Below the pieces are notes generated by a model. That model was not told the origin of the DNA. It ran no database searches and saw only the letters and a list, made by a program, of their open reading frames with translations. Below are positions 1-12,300 of a stretch of DNA of 64,000 bases, piece after piece. Source of the stretch: Lagopus muta (Eukaryota > Chordata > Aves > Galliformes > Phasianidae); contig NC_064437.1 of NCBI RefSeq assembly GCF_023343835.1, positions 14,868,501 through 14,932,500 on the forward strand, given 5' to 3'. The position numbers and the translations under genes are program-made. Position 1 is the stretch's first letter; each line of letters opens with the position of its first letter.

Positions 1-433
1 AACTGTTTAAAATAATTCAGTGGAGCTTCCATTTGTGTTTGGGATTCCTGGAAGGTTTGTCACATAGTGTGCTCTAAAAATGCCATGCAGCAGATGAAGT
101 CATGCATAGAAAAATGCATGGTTTGAACTCTAAAATTGTCACTACCCAGTCTAAAGGGGAAGTTGTCTACTGCATAGCCTGCTGGCTATTAAAGGTCTCC
201 AGAGAAAATGCATCTTTAGCCTTTTGCTGATCAAAAGATCATCTTACCACATACCACCCAACCAACAGCTTGGATTTCCATCTCCTTAGGTTTGTGGTAT
301 AAGGCACAATTCTCTCTCATCGCAGCTACAGGCAGGCTCCTCATAGAAACTATGTATGTACATATACATACAGTCTTCAAATACCTTTGTGTGATAGTTG
401 TTCATATAGATTCAAGCTTATGGCAAGCTTATG

Positions 434-903
434 GTCAAGAAGGCCAATGGTATCCTGGAGTGTACTAAAAGAGCATGGCCAAGAAGTCAAAGGAAGTGAT
501 CCTCCCCTCTGCTCTGCTGTGGTGAGACCGTATCTGGTGTACTGTGTCCAGTTCTGGGTTCCTCAGTTCAAGAAAGACAGGGAACTGCTGGAGGTAGTCC
601 AGTGAAGGGCCACAAAGATAACGAGGGTCCTGGAGCATCTCTGATGTGGGGAAAGGCTGAGACCTGAGTCTGTTCGGCCTGGAGAAGACCGAGGGGATAG
701 ATTCGATCAATGCTTATAAATATCTAAAAGATGGTAGTCAAGTAGATGGGGCCAGGCTCTTCCTTTTTCCTTTTTTAAATATCTGGAAATATTCAAAACC
801 CACCTGCTTACCTTCCTGTGTAACTTACTCTAAGGAACCTGCTTTAGTCAAGTTGGAAGCAGATGATCTCCAAAGGTTCCTTCCAACCTCACTCTGTGAT
901 ACC
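434..903 (+). mobile_element. CR1 LINE, 3' fragment with internal deletion
   Basis: The segment follows the 3' part of the avian CR1 consensus. It runs through the 'ctgctctgctgtggtgagac', 'tactgtgtccagttctggg' and 'aagacagggaactgctgga' blocks and then the 'gccacaaagataacgagggt' block. After about 760 it jumps to the terminal part ('atattcaaaacccacctg', 'gatgatctccaaaggttcct', 'ttccaacctcactctgtga'), so roughly 150-200 consensus bases are missing in the middle. The 5' end is truncated, as is usual for CR1. Many substitutions against the remembered consensus suggest an old copy. The remnant of the reverse transcriptase frame is broken and not coding. The comparison is from memory, not alignment. 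Confidence 0.9.
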
Positions 904-3900
904 TGCATACCTCAAGAGGCTGTTACAAGTTTCCTAACACTGCTCACAACTTCTTCAGGGACTCTGTCCATTGGGGCTTTTGCAGCAAAGAAGTGCTGCA
1001 TCAGTGAAGTATGCTGTCTTTTGGATTGCTTCCCTGCTAAATTAGTATGAAGTAACCAGAGCTGAAATTGTGAACTTAAACTTATATTTTTGGCATTTTT
1101 CTTCCCAGAGTTGGAATCAAATTGATTTGTAATAAAGTGCAAGGCTAATACACGTGACTGAAAGAATCTTTTAACCATGGGCAAGTCTGAACATAAATAA
1201 TGGCAATGGGCTCAGAGGCATTCCACATAAGCAAATGTCAGATGATGAAGTTTCATATGAAGCACAGCACAGGATGTATGCTGACTTCCCTTGCTGGAAG
1301 TAGTGTTGATCTGGACCTGTGTCACACACGTGTAAGCGTAAAATGTCTGTTCATGAGGTGCAAGAGTTTAGTCTAATGATGCTAAGGAGAATGTTGGGAC
1401 CTGTTTTCTGTCATTACAGTACTGATTTGAAGAATGATAATAGCACTAAGCTAGGATGATGTGAAGATTTTCCTTCTGCTGTATTTCCTCTTGCAACAGG
1501 ATGCCTTGCAAGCTGTAGTTTCACACTGGGTGTGGAAATCAGACGAGATCATAATTTTAGTGTGTAATATCTCAGTGATGCTTAGTACTACAAATTCAAA
1601 ACACGATTACTTTCATCTGATGAAACACTTCTGCATCAAGAGTCCCACAGCTCTTAGAGCTTCTGAGATCCCAGAGGCGCTACCAAACAACACTTTGCTT
1701 TTTGTTCCTTATCAACTATGATCGTATCAGATAAGTATCTTTGCAGGTAAATTGGTAGCTCATACCCTATCCATGAGGGTCCTGTCCTCCTCTCTCCTGC
1801 CAGGCACCACATTTCAGAGTCATTCAGTGGTTTGGTATTTCTCAATGTTGATCTGTTCCAGCAATTAACACAAAACATTTTAAGTTTAGGCAGCCAAGAT
1901 CACTGCTGTGTTTTAGTACTTTCTAATTTTGAGGACCTATTCTAATCCTGATCCTTTCCTGGCTAATGAGCATACCATGTGTCTGATTGCTTAGGTTCCT
2001 GTGCAGAATAGGAAATTGAAAATTCCAGATAATTAACAAACTTTTTTTTAAATTTTCAGATCACTTTTAAAATATAACGAAAGTTAGGGGCCTGTTTTAC
2101 AAACACTTACTTGATGTGTAAAAAGATATTTTCACTGAGAATGAGCTGCTTGTTTTTCATTTGATTTATTGACACAGTTTTGCTAGCAGTAAATGATCTG
2201 CAAATAACTGTTGAAAGAGAGTGGAGAAAAGAATAATTTCCCAGTGGCATTTATTGGTGTAAGAGTAGAAGAAACTGCAAGCTGAGATGTAATGACAAGA
2301 AAAAACTGGGATCCTCTGAAACAACCAAGCATGATGCAAAGTGGACCACAGCTGAGTCTGTTATCTCTTACCATGATGTAACCCGGGGAGCAAGCCATGT
2401 AAGCAGTGATTCAGTCTCATACAGCTTCATAACCACGTTACCAGTCAGGGTACTTCACTGCTCTGACAAACAGACACTCCCCTCAGAGTAGAGCTGCTCT
2501 GTGTTAATGTATGGGTTCTGTGCATTAGTTCAGCTGGCTCTGAGCACCACAGCCATGCCTGTGTGAGGGGTAGAGGAGTGCTGGGAAAACTAAGTGTAAG
2601 AAAAAAAACCATCACTTAGATTAAGCCATCCCAGTGCTGGACTGAGGGTAAGAGGTAATGCCCATGCAGGAGAAAAGGCCTGTGTGCAAGACCAAGCATG
2701 GCCATTCAGCAGAGAACCTCAGAGGTGGCAGAGCTGGGGGGGCTAGGAGGCAGCAGTGTGAGGGCTGCAAGCGTGGAGCTGCGTCGTCTTTGAAATCCTC
2801 CCATAGATGTCCATACTGTTGCTTGTTTGTTCAGTCACACCAAAGAAGATGCACTGGTCGTAATAAACTGTTATTTGGAAAGCGGTGTTTAGCAATTACA
2901 TACAGTGCTTGCTGCGAGCTCTGGTTGCTGGGCTCCATCACTCCTGCCTTGTATGAGCCACCCCCACGGAGTGCCTCGCATCTAAAACTGGATGACAAGA
3001 CGTCACGTCCTGTGGAGTGCACGGCTGGGAGCTGCAGTCAGGTCTGCGTGTAGTGGTGCAGCTCGCTGGTTAGGCCTGCAGGCACACTGCTGAAGGAAGC
3101 CCAGCCATCAGAAGGGATACAGAGGGAAACTGTCACTCACATCCAGGAGCTCCAGTTCAGCCAGAGGTCAGGAAGAGGGAGTTAGCCCTATGTCTTTTGG
3201 TGAAACGTTAGCTCTCTGTTTTCTCAACAATACAAGGTACGTGAGGAGTGCTGTCAATAGCTATTCCACAGAGAACTAGTCAGACCAAATTCTTCCCTGG
3301 TGTAATGGTACTGTTTTCATTGTAATCAGAAGTACAGAACGTGGCTCCTCTTTACTTGGGAGCAACAAAAGAGCTCAGGAGATGAAAAATGATTTCATTG
3401 TTTACCTTCTGATTAAAGCAGTTTTTAATACATAAAAAAATGTTGCGGGATTAGGAAATGACAGCTTAATCTTCACCTTGTTCTGAAGCTTTGCTTCTCC
3501 TATCTTGATTCAGCCCATAGCATCCATGCAAGTCATTTTAAAAGTATTCTCATCACGCTGCTATTGTTTAAACATCTGCTATATCCAAAGTCATGTTTTA
3601 AAAACACTGCTGTGACAAGGGGTTAAAATGTAAATCTGGAGAAATGTAAACCAGGGGAAAGATGAGCTGTGACAGAAACTTCAAGCATCTGAGAAGTGCT
3701 GGAGCTATCAGAGTACGCAGTTCAGATGTGAGTTAAATCAAGTCACAGAAGTAGTTTCTCAGTACTTCGTCTGAAAGCAATTTAGCTTTTCTGTGTTAGC
3801 AGATTATGCTGTTTTCAACAGTTGCTGGGAGGAGATGACTGATGGAAAGCATTTCCATTGTGCGTCTGTTTCCAAGAACAGTCCAAGCTCTTGCATTCAA

Positions 3901-4255
3901 GCTGTGGTTTTCTTGCCCAGCTCAGCTTCAGGAATGGTTCTGCCAGGCTCCAAGCAGCAATGTCCCCTTGCTCCCAGTTTCAGGGCTGCTCTTGGGACCC
4001 AAGGCTCTTAAGCACAGAGTGAGTCGATCTGGGGTTGTATTCTGGTAGATGCTGTGCTGGTTCTAAGCAATGGCTTCAGGACTGTGCATCTCAACCCTAG
4101 GTCCCAGCAAGGAGTTGGCCCTTGGGTGGGTGAGTTCTGGCTGCCCAGTGTCCCCTGCTGCTAACAAAGCAGTGCTGCAGCTGTCTTGCTGTCGCGTAAA
4201 TACCACAAGGCAGCACATGGTAGCAAGCAATAACACCTCTGGCAATTTTTCAAAT

Positions 4256-4258
<3 letters not shown>

Positions 4259-4290
<32 letters not shown>
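4259..4290. repeat. Poly(T) tract, 32 bases
   Basis: An uninterrupted run of 32 T. CR1 elements do not end in poly(A), so this is not a CR1 tail. It could be the poly(A) tail of a minus-strand retrocopy, but no processed pseudogene is recognisable at higher coordinates and no AATAAA lies just before it on the minus strand. Simple slippage growth is the likelier cause. Confidence 0.95.
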
Positions 4291-4291
<1 letters not shown>

Positions 4292-4919
4292 TACCATGCT
4301 TCTGATTAAGTTCTTGGAGCTGCAATTGTGTGTTTAATTTCAGGTGTGAGTTGTGGGTTTCCTCCCACCAGCAGCCCACAGAGCAGCGCTGCCCTGAGCC
4401 TCTGTCCTCTGGGCATCGTTACCTGGGCACACTGCTTTTCCTGTGAGGTGTTGGGGTTTTGCACAGCCCTCACCACACAGCAGCTACTCCGAACGAAAAT
4501 AACCCCAAAGTCCGCAACAAGAAAAGTTAACAATGGCAGAATTACTGCCTACCATGCCACCATCATATAAATGAGCAACTGCGAGGGAGCTGAAGGAAAG
4601 GCAGCAGTGTGATTAAGGGAACAGGAGGGACTGACTGATGAGGAAAGATTAAATGAGCTCAGAGATGACGGCAGGGTGAGCAGAGAGAAGAAACCATCCA
4701 GGCCAGGGAGAGATTCTCTAAGCTGCTGCCAGGAGTTAGGAGTAATGGAAAGAAACTAATAAAATGAATGCTGCAGTCATGGTAACGGCTTCTTTAGCTC
4801 AGAAACGAAACCCAGATGGAAACCTTGCTCGTTAGTCCCGTTTTAATCTTCTGCCACATCCCCCTTACGTGTGGGGGTAACCGTGACACCGTGTACTGGT
4901 GAAACGCTGCAGGAATCTT

Positions 4920-6330
4920 TCAGGCTGGCGGCTCCGCAGGGACGGAACTGCGCCAGCGGTCGCTCAGCGCTCGGCCTGCTGCGGCCTCGAGGTCCCCGCA
5001 AAAAACGCGACGGGGGGGAGGCCCGGCCGAGCCAGGTGGCTCCGTGCTTGGGGCGGGCGACGCGCGAAGCGACAGCTGCTGTGCCGCCCGGCGGATCCGC
5101 GCTCCCGAACAGCGCCCTGCGCCCGGTCCGCAGCCCCAGCAGCCGGCGAAGGGAGGGAGGCACACGAAGCAGAAGAAGCCCCCAGCGCTGCGCTCCCCAT
5201 CCCGGCCCAGGGAGCGCTGTGCGGGCGGGCAGCTGCGGGGCCTCACGTCCTGTTTGTTTCCATTAACTCCCCCCTACGGGGTTTATGTATTTGTGCTTCT
5301 CCGTGTTTACATAGCTGTGCCGTCCCTCGGGGATCACGCGGGCTGTCCCCAAGGCCGGGGGCGGCCACAGAGGACGAGTGCCTCCCTTCGGCGCGCTCCG
5401 TCCCGTCTCAGTTCCGCCGGAGATGTAAATCTTTCTTGGAAACGTTGGACAGAAGTCCCTTAGAGCACGCTTCTCCTTTCAGCAGCGCTTTTCGGTCTGC
5501 GCGTTCTGAATCGCTAGGCTGGAAGCTTGTGTTTCCAATTGTCGCTCTCCGAGGCTCTTTCCTGCGGTTAAGGCGATGCCAGCCGCGGCGCAGCCCTCTC
5601 TCCGCAGTCGGCTCGCCGCATCGCGCTTCAGGAAAAGGACGTCCCCCACCCGCGGCAGCTCCCGGCGGCGATGCCGCGGTCCCCGAGGCCTCGGCTGCCG
5701 TTACGGGCAGCGGCCCCCGGCTCGGCCCGCGGGGCGGAGCGCCCGGAGCTCCTCCGTCAGCAGAGACCTCTCAGCCCGCGCCCCCGGCCCCGCCGCCTGC
5801 GTCAGGCGAGAGACGTGGCCCGGCGGCGGCAGCGGGGGGGCGGAGCGCGGTTGCCGGCGGCCTCCCCGCCCCTCCCGGCCCCTCCCGGCCCGGCCCTGCC
5901 CGCCGCGCTCGGCCCCGCTCCGCTCCGCGGCATGATCGCGCCGCTGCTCGGCCGCCGCCCGTGAGCCCGCCGAACGCGCAGCAGGTAGGACGGGGCTCGG
6001 GCACGGGGCCGCGCGGGGCCCGGCGCTGCGGAGGGGCGGCAGCGGGAAGCCCGCGGCGAGGTACCGCCGGGAGCGGAGCCCCGCGGTGGCCCCGCTTCTC
6101 TCCCGGAGGGGCTGCCCCGGTCGGGCGGGGCCCCGACGGTCGGGCGGCCGCGGGGTGCCCGGCAAAGAGCCAGGCGCGGTGCCGCGGAGCTCGCGTTGCT
6201 TTATTCCCGCAACCCCCGCGCCGCGGAGAGCCCGGAACGCTCAGCCCGCCGTGCCGTGTCGTGCCGAGCCTCCGGGCTCTCTGTGTGCGCGGTGCCGGGA
6301 GCGCGGGGCTGGCCCGGCCTGGATGCAGAG
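4920..6330 (+). promoter_or_regulatory. LRRC8C: CpG island, probable LRRC8C promoter
   Basis: GC content and CpG density rise abruptly here compared with flanking AT-rich DNA, with the densest part about 5560-6330. GC boxes (GGGGCGGAG type, near 5835) and two direct copies of CCTCCCGGCC (5871-5890) lie just before the candidate first exon. No TATA box is seen at a fitting distance, so dispersed initiation is expected. The island lies about 9.7 kb upstream of the LRRC8C start codon on the same strand, which fits a promoter with a non-coding first exon. It may also start a divergent transcript on the minus strand. The exact initiation site cannot be read from the sequence. Confidence 0.75.
5850..5984 (+). 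other. LRRC8C: Putative non-coding exon 1 of LRRC8C (5' limit uncertain)
   Basis: A donor-like site (GCAG/GTAGGA, GT at 5985-5986) lies inside the CpG island. Joining it to the acceptor at 15681-15682 would give a leader ending only four bases before the LRRC8C ATG. Mammalian LRRC8C has the same plan: one non-coding exon, then a short first coding exon. The 5' limit given here is nominal. The exon carries a short upstream frame, ATG at 5932 to TGA at 5962-5964 (10 codons), which could dampen translation. Other GT donors in the island are possible. Confidence 0.5.
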
Positions 6331-9300
6331 CGGGGCGGGAGGTGCTCCTCGGTGCTCCTCGGTGCTGCTCAGAGCGGTTGGCCCAGAGAAACGGGGGTAA
6401 TAGAAAGCTGCCGAATGCATCTGCTGCAGTTGCGTTAGGATGGAGGTGTTTAAAGGTGAAGGATTTTACTGCCGGTGCTAAGCGTGTGAGTTGTGGGTTG
6501 CTTTTTTTCATTTTTTACTTCAGGAGTAAGTACTGCCTTTAAAGAAAGATGTAGTGTTCGTGAGCGGCCGTGTGTGAGCACGCACGTGTCTGCATTTGCT
6601 CCCATGGAGCTCAGTAGGGCTGATGATGCTGTAAAGTAACCCCGGGGAGGCAGAAAGGCGCTCTGCGAGGTGGTGGTAGGGAAAAGGCGCGGCTGGGAGA
6701 TGAGGCAGGAATGCCTGCCCGATCCCGATGAGCGGCCGTGCTTCCTCCCACCCCGCGATGTTTCAGAGCTGCTTTTGCTTTTCCTTCTGGCGCGGGCAGT
6801 GGCCGCAGGGCAGCGCTCCCCTCGGCCTGTCCTTCCCCGGAAGCCCCGTGTGGCCGCACTGTGGGTCGGGGGCTGAGCGCGGTGTGAGCGGTTCCTCGTC
6901 CCAGCCGGCCTGGGCTCCAGGCCCTCACTGTGCCCAGCCTGCGGTGCAAAGCACCTGTGGTTTCTGAATCATTTCCTTTCTCGTTGCACTCTGAGTTTGC
7001 TAAAATGTGTGGCAGCCATGATACTGTTTTCTTCCAGTCTGGATGCTAACAGGCCCCATTGATGGTTTTAAAGTAATATAACGTTCCATCTCCTGTTTTT
7101 TTTTTGTTTTTTTTTTAATTATTATTTACCTTTGGAATAAGTTTTTAAAAGGATGGAAAGCCTATAAGCCTAGCGACTACATGTCCAGCTCTGGACGTGG
7201 CTGGTGCTGATGCCAGTGAAGAGAAGCACTGGAGGTTCTTGAACTCCTCTCTGGAGCTCTGTGCTGTGGTGCTGGGCTCTGCCTGGAGCTGGATTTTGGT
7301 GCCTGCCGGCTGCTCCCCACAGCTCCACTGCCTGCCCAGAGATGCTGCCACGGGAGCGATGTCGCACCAGCCCTGTGCCCAAGCAGCAGCACGGTGTGGC
7401 CCCGTGACGGCATAAGCCAAGGAGCAATTCCCGCAATTGTTTGCTGACCTCCGCTTGCACTGATTCAAGTGGCCGCTATTCATTTCCCAGCCCAACTCTT
7501 TCAATGCTGCAGGAAGCAGAAAATCTCTGATGGTACTCCAAACAATTCACGACGTCAGGAGCTTGGGTTTAATTGTACAGGTTTTTTTCTCCCTTTGGGA
7601 AAACCCAGAGGGAAGTCTCCTCCTGGCTGCCACGGTGCTGTGTGAGGCAGGGAAGGGGTGTGGAAGTGCCTGAAGAGGAAACATTCTACACTCAGAAAAA
7701 AAGAGAAGAGTCCCCAAATACTTCCCCAAAAAACCTCATGTAGTAAAGCAAAGAAGCCATTTTCCCTCCAAAATGATTTATCAGAATGTTGAGAAGTGTT
7801 GGATTTCACATGTTTAGAATACCAGAAACTCCTGTCTCACCTCCAAGTAATGTGCTCAGGGATTGTGTGTGACTGCTGTGGTGCAAACTCCAGAGATGGT
7901 GCATCTGGGCATAATGGGAGGTGTGCTTCACCTCAGGCAGATGTGGCTGTGCCACCTCACCTGCCTGTAGCTGCTGGCTGTGGCATAGGGCCGCGTTGTC
8001 ACCTCCCGGCCCTGCAGTGAAGCAGCGGAGCAGCATGGGGCCCAGCAGCCCCTGGCTCAGCTTCCTGAGTCAGAGCCTCACTTGAGGGGCTCAGCTGGTA
8101 CAGAGCAGGACTTGTAACGGCATCATGTGGAGAGTCCTGAGCTTCGATAGGGATGGTTTTTTTCTGTGTTTTTTGACACCGTGGAAGTTGTGTTGACTGT
8201 TTTCATCTCCCAAAGTGGAGAGCTGGGGCCTGGGCTGGCACAGATGATACGACACAGCTTGCTCCACAGGGCAGTGCTCAGGATGTACTTCTCTCTGTTG
8301 AGGTGAACTTTTACCTTTCCATTGACTCCCAGACAGGCAGCATCCAGCCTTGTCTACCAGCTTCAAATTCTGGACTTAAGTGGTGCCCTGTTGAAAGCAG
8401 TGAGACGGGACCTTGCATCTTCCTTCAATGGCAACAGCACATCATTGATTTTGTAAGGGTTGGAATCTAAAACCCAGCAAGGTAGCAATAAGGCTGCGAA
8501 CCGCTGAGAACACTTCCAATTTCATTTGCTCACTCCTGGAGCTGAGATGGGAGCTTGGGTCGCACACTTGCCCTGGGCCACGCAGCGGAGCACAGCGCAG
8601 GCCTGGCCCTGCCCTGCAGTGGGGCAAGGTACTGAGACACATGTGCTTTGTGTCACCCTGTGGCAATGGCTCAGGAGCAGGGACTGCTGTAAGGAAGCAG
8701 TTCCAGTATTCAGAGAGCACTGTCTGAAGCTTATAGAGCAGGCTGGGTGTTTACATGCAATACTGTCAGAAAAAAATCTTTGTAAAATGTAATGTGACTA
8801 AAAAGAGTACTTGCTCCTTGCCATCGTTTACCTATGACAGTGTGATCTGACAGATACACACCTGCTATGACATGGCCAGAGCGCCATGCAATGACTTTGC
8901 TGTTGATGAACTCAGCCTTCCTGCTCTGTGGAACAGCCATGGCCTTTCTGATGGAGCAAGCTTTGAGCTCTTCCATCTTCAGCAGGCCACGGCTGGATGT
9001 GGAGCTGAAAACATCTGACCAATTTAGCAGATAGCTCTGGTTTTCCAAATCTCTGAGGTTTATAATCTTTAAAAGCCTTCCTGCATGAGTAGAAATTCAG
9101 GTTCTGTAGCTGTTTGTGCTTATCTCTGAGCGCATGTAGATTGTATCCACTTCATGTGCTGGAATTTCTATGCGTTAGGCTTTTCATTTTTTCAGGATCG
9201 CAGATAAGACTATGAGCTATATTTTCATTGTTGGGGATTTTTGTCACAAAAGATGGTTTGGGGGCAGGAAAACGCATCAGCAGTGTGTCAGGCTGAGAAT

Positions 9301-12300
9301 ATTCACGTGTTTATTAGGGCGTTCGGGGATTCGTTTTTTATGAGACCGTTGCAGAGTTTAGAAAGCTCTCTTGTGCAGCATGCGAGCAGGAGCAGAAAAG
9401 GTCCTTTATGTGAAGGAGCCTCACAAATCACGAAAGCTGCATTTCTTCAATGTTTTTGGCTCAATCACTGCATAAAAAGTTTTTAACTAACTTTTCAGCT
9501 GGTTGAGCTGCTTAGACTCAGAATGGAGCCTTTGTGCTTCCTGTCCTAATTAGGAATTAATTTTTAATTATATCAGCTGAACACTTTTTATGATGAGTGC
9601 TTGTGTTAGCTTGGAGTCCCTCACTATTCCTTTGGCAATGGCTGGTACTAGTTCATGTAATATTATCTGTCCTACAGTTTTGTTCCTGTCTTTGTTATCT
9701 ATCTGAGTATCAAAGTGTTTTGGATAGGCTGGTGTAACTTTGATTCAAGCTTGATCTGCTTTGCTTTACTCGATCATTTGGACCTATTTCTGCAGTACTA
9801 GAATAGCACTTTCTGGGTAGTTTCTTGCTTGTGCTAGAGTTTGCTGTTAAAGGTTAGCAGTCACATTATGAATATTTTGCAGCTCTGGAAAGAGAGCCCT
9901 CAGCTGGAGTGACAGCTCTGATAAACTTGGGTCATGATTCCTAAACGTGAAAGGTGGGGAGTGGTGCTTCTGCAGTAGTCTTTGACATGGAATGTGTAGT
10001 GTTCACTTTGCTTTGAATTTGGACTAATAGTTCAGCAAGGCCAAATCTCCGTGCAGTGCTATCATAGAATGCTGTGGTACAATAGAGCTCCTGTTGATTT
10101 CGTGCAGATCTTATCTGGCAAAATCTGGCCCTGGACACTTTTTTGTCTTCAGCCCAGCTAAGTGGAAGTCAAAGAGCTGCTGACAATAGGAAGTATTTTT
10201 GGTGTGGAACGCATGAAAAAGGACTGTGGCTCAATTAAAACAAACAACAAAGTTATTGTTTGGGATGCCGCCACCAAGGCGGCACTTACTGGATGCGTAG
10301 GTGGAAATTGCAGCGTATACTTTGACATGCAATTCATTACAGTCACTTCCTCGTTATGTTCATCTCTCGCATCTCTGAGCTCAGGGCTGGGAGCGGCTCT
10401 GGGCACTGCGGCAGAGCCGGTAGGTCGCTACTGGCTGCAGGGGCACCAGGCTGCAGCTGTTGGCATGGGGTCCTGTGGGCTGGCTGGGCTTTAGTCACTG
10501 CCTGCGCTGTGTCTGAATGCAGCTCTGGTTGCATCCGGCATCAAGTTGGCTTCAATGGCTCTGAAGGGGAGTTTTGGCTTGCTGTCAATTCAAACTCAAT
10601 CATTTGCAGAGAATCAGAAAAAAGTGGTATTATGACCTCGTAGCACTATTTGCTCCTATCCCCCACCACAAGTGGTGAGGGAAGCGGGCACCTTCCTATT
10701 GCAGACAGGCTCCTGAGGCAGGGCCATGCAGAGAACCCTTGGCCTAGTCCTGGGAGCCCTGACTCATGCCTGTCCATGCTTCTGGACACATTTCCTTGCT
10801 GCCCCAAGAAGATAAATTTCAAGTAGCTTGTTTGACAATACCTTAAACACATGTCTTTTAAGAATGACTTGTTTGTATGCAAATGGATTGGTCTTAATGA
10901 CTGTCCAGTTCCTCAATGTGGGCTTTATGTTTGAGCAACAGCATCGTTTGTTTGTATTTCTGCCAAATGATGGTATTTCTTACTTGTGGAAACTTCTGCT
11001 GTGATCATCAGAATACAGGGTAGCCCATGTTTGAAGTGGCAATGTGCAAGGCCTTTCTGCTGTGTTTCCAAAAAGCCAGCTTTTAAAGTCATTTTCCCAA
11101 CAAGAAAAAATGACAGGTTTTGTTTAATTTTTCAGGAAGCACCAATAGCTGTAGAGTCTAGTGGGGGAAACTGGCCTCCTGCAATACCTCCTATGTAGGG
11201 AGTGGCTGCTAGTAGAGATACTGCTGTGTGCTACATGGGATCAGACCAAATGATGGACACTTCGGTCAGTGCAAACATACAGCAAAGTAATTGCCAACAG
11301 CAAATGTCGGGGAGTTCAGACACCATTCCACTGCACGTACCATGTGTGTGAGAACTCAGATAAGGGGGTAGTGTCAAACACTTAGGATTTAGGAGTTGCT
11401 AATTCCAGCCCTGAACATTTCATTTCCCTCTTAGTCTTGTCTGTTTTCCAGCCTGGAAACCCCTCCCAATTAGATGATGAAACAGGGCAAGTTTATCTGC
11501 AGTGCAGGGAGCTCTGGGCACATGCTGGAATCGAGGCTTAGCCCTTGTAGTGGACATGTGCAAAGCCATGGTTTCCAAGTATTATGAATTAAAATTAGCC
11601 AGCTGTGGGCAGCTATTTACAGTGCAGTAAGAAATGCTTCACCCGTGCCTCGCTAGCCAAATTTGGGGGCTCAGCAAGGCACTGACATGAACTCCTTGCT
11701 TCGTGTAGTTGCTGCAGCCTCTGTTAAGTGTGCACTGTGCTCTCTTCCTTTAATGAAGATGAATATGCTATAAATCATGTATGGGAACTAGCCCAGAAAC
11801 CTACTTGCAGCTGTATTCCCAAAAGGCATTTCATAATTTATTCTAACACATGCAGTATGTTTAAATCAGCAAGGAGAGCTGGGTTAGCCCAGCCCAATGC
11901 TTTCTCCTGTTGATAGATCTCTTATGTGCAGGGCTGCACAGTCTCAGTTGCAAGTTCTTCAGTCTCACCCTGCCCTTTCCACCCAGCACAGTGCTGCCAT
12001 GGCTTGAGACTGTGGCTCCAGGGCTCGGTGGTGTGTGGTTTGCCCTCTGAGGGACTAAAATGTGTCCCAGTGGTGAATAACTTGTCTTTTCTGGTTGGCG
12101 TAAGAGATCTCACCAACTTCTTGTGCTTTCCAGTTTTAAGTTTCACTTTTTCTGCAACCTTACCTCTCTCCTACCACAGTGCTTCTCCTCCTTTCTTCCT
12201 CTGTTCTGTTATTTGTGCCCTCCCCCTACTGAACGAATAAATTCTTGCTATTAATTGCCAGTCCAGCACCCAGGGACCCTGTTTCTGGTGCAAGGCTGTG

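Larger units (their letters stand above)
1..4900. other. Intergenic/upstream DNA of LRRC8C, no gene seen
   Basis: This stretch has many stops in all frames and only short, unrelated open frames. I see no protein family and no convincing exon pair. It contains one CR1 fragment (434-903) and a long T tract (4259-4290). In other vertebrates LRRC8B lies upstream of LRRC8C on the same strand, so part of this stretch could be the 3' untranslated or flanking region of LRRC8B, but nothing in the sequence proves it. Confidence 0.6.

Noticed and set aside
1-430. Possible LRRC8B 3' end
   Set aside because: Expected only from gene order in other vertebrates; no codons, poly(A) pattern or other signal here supports it.
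1663-1685. Phrase 'atcccagaggcgctacca' resembling a remembered avian repeat
   Set aside because: The similarity does not extend to either side, so it cannot be assigned.
2658-3053. 131-codon plus-strand open frame with many cysteines
   Set aside because: Cysteine spacing shows no zinc-finger or secreted pattern, there is no exon border, and an overlapping minus frame is also open.
4600-4760. Possible very old CR1-like stretch ('actgactgatgaggaaagat')
   Set aside because: Only short phrases resemble the CR1 consensus and no tail is visible. Too weak to annotate.
4899-6542. 547-codon open frame on the plus strand
   Set aside because: It runs through the CpG island, where stop codons are rare because of GC bias. 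The translation is Arg/Ala/Pro/Gly-rich with no domain, and similar long frames occur on the other strand and in other phases.
10050-10080. 'tatcatagaatgctgtgg' resembling a minus-strand CR1 tail
   Set aside because: The sequence on either side does not continue into CR1, so the match is likely chance.
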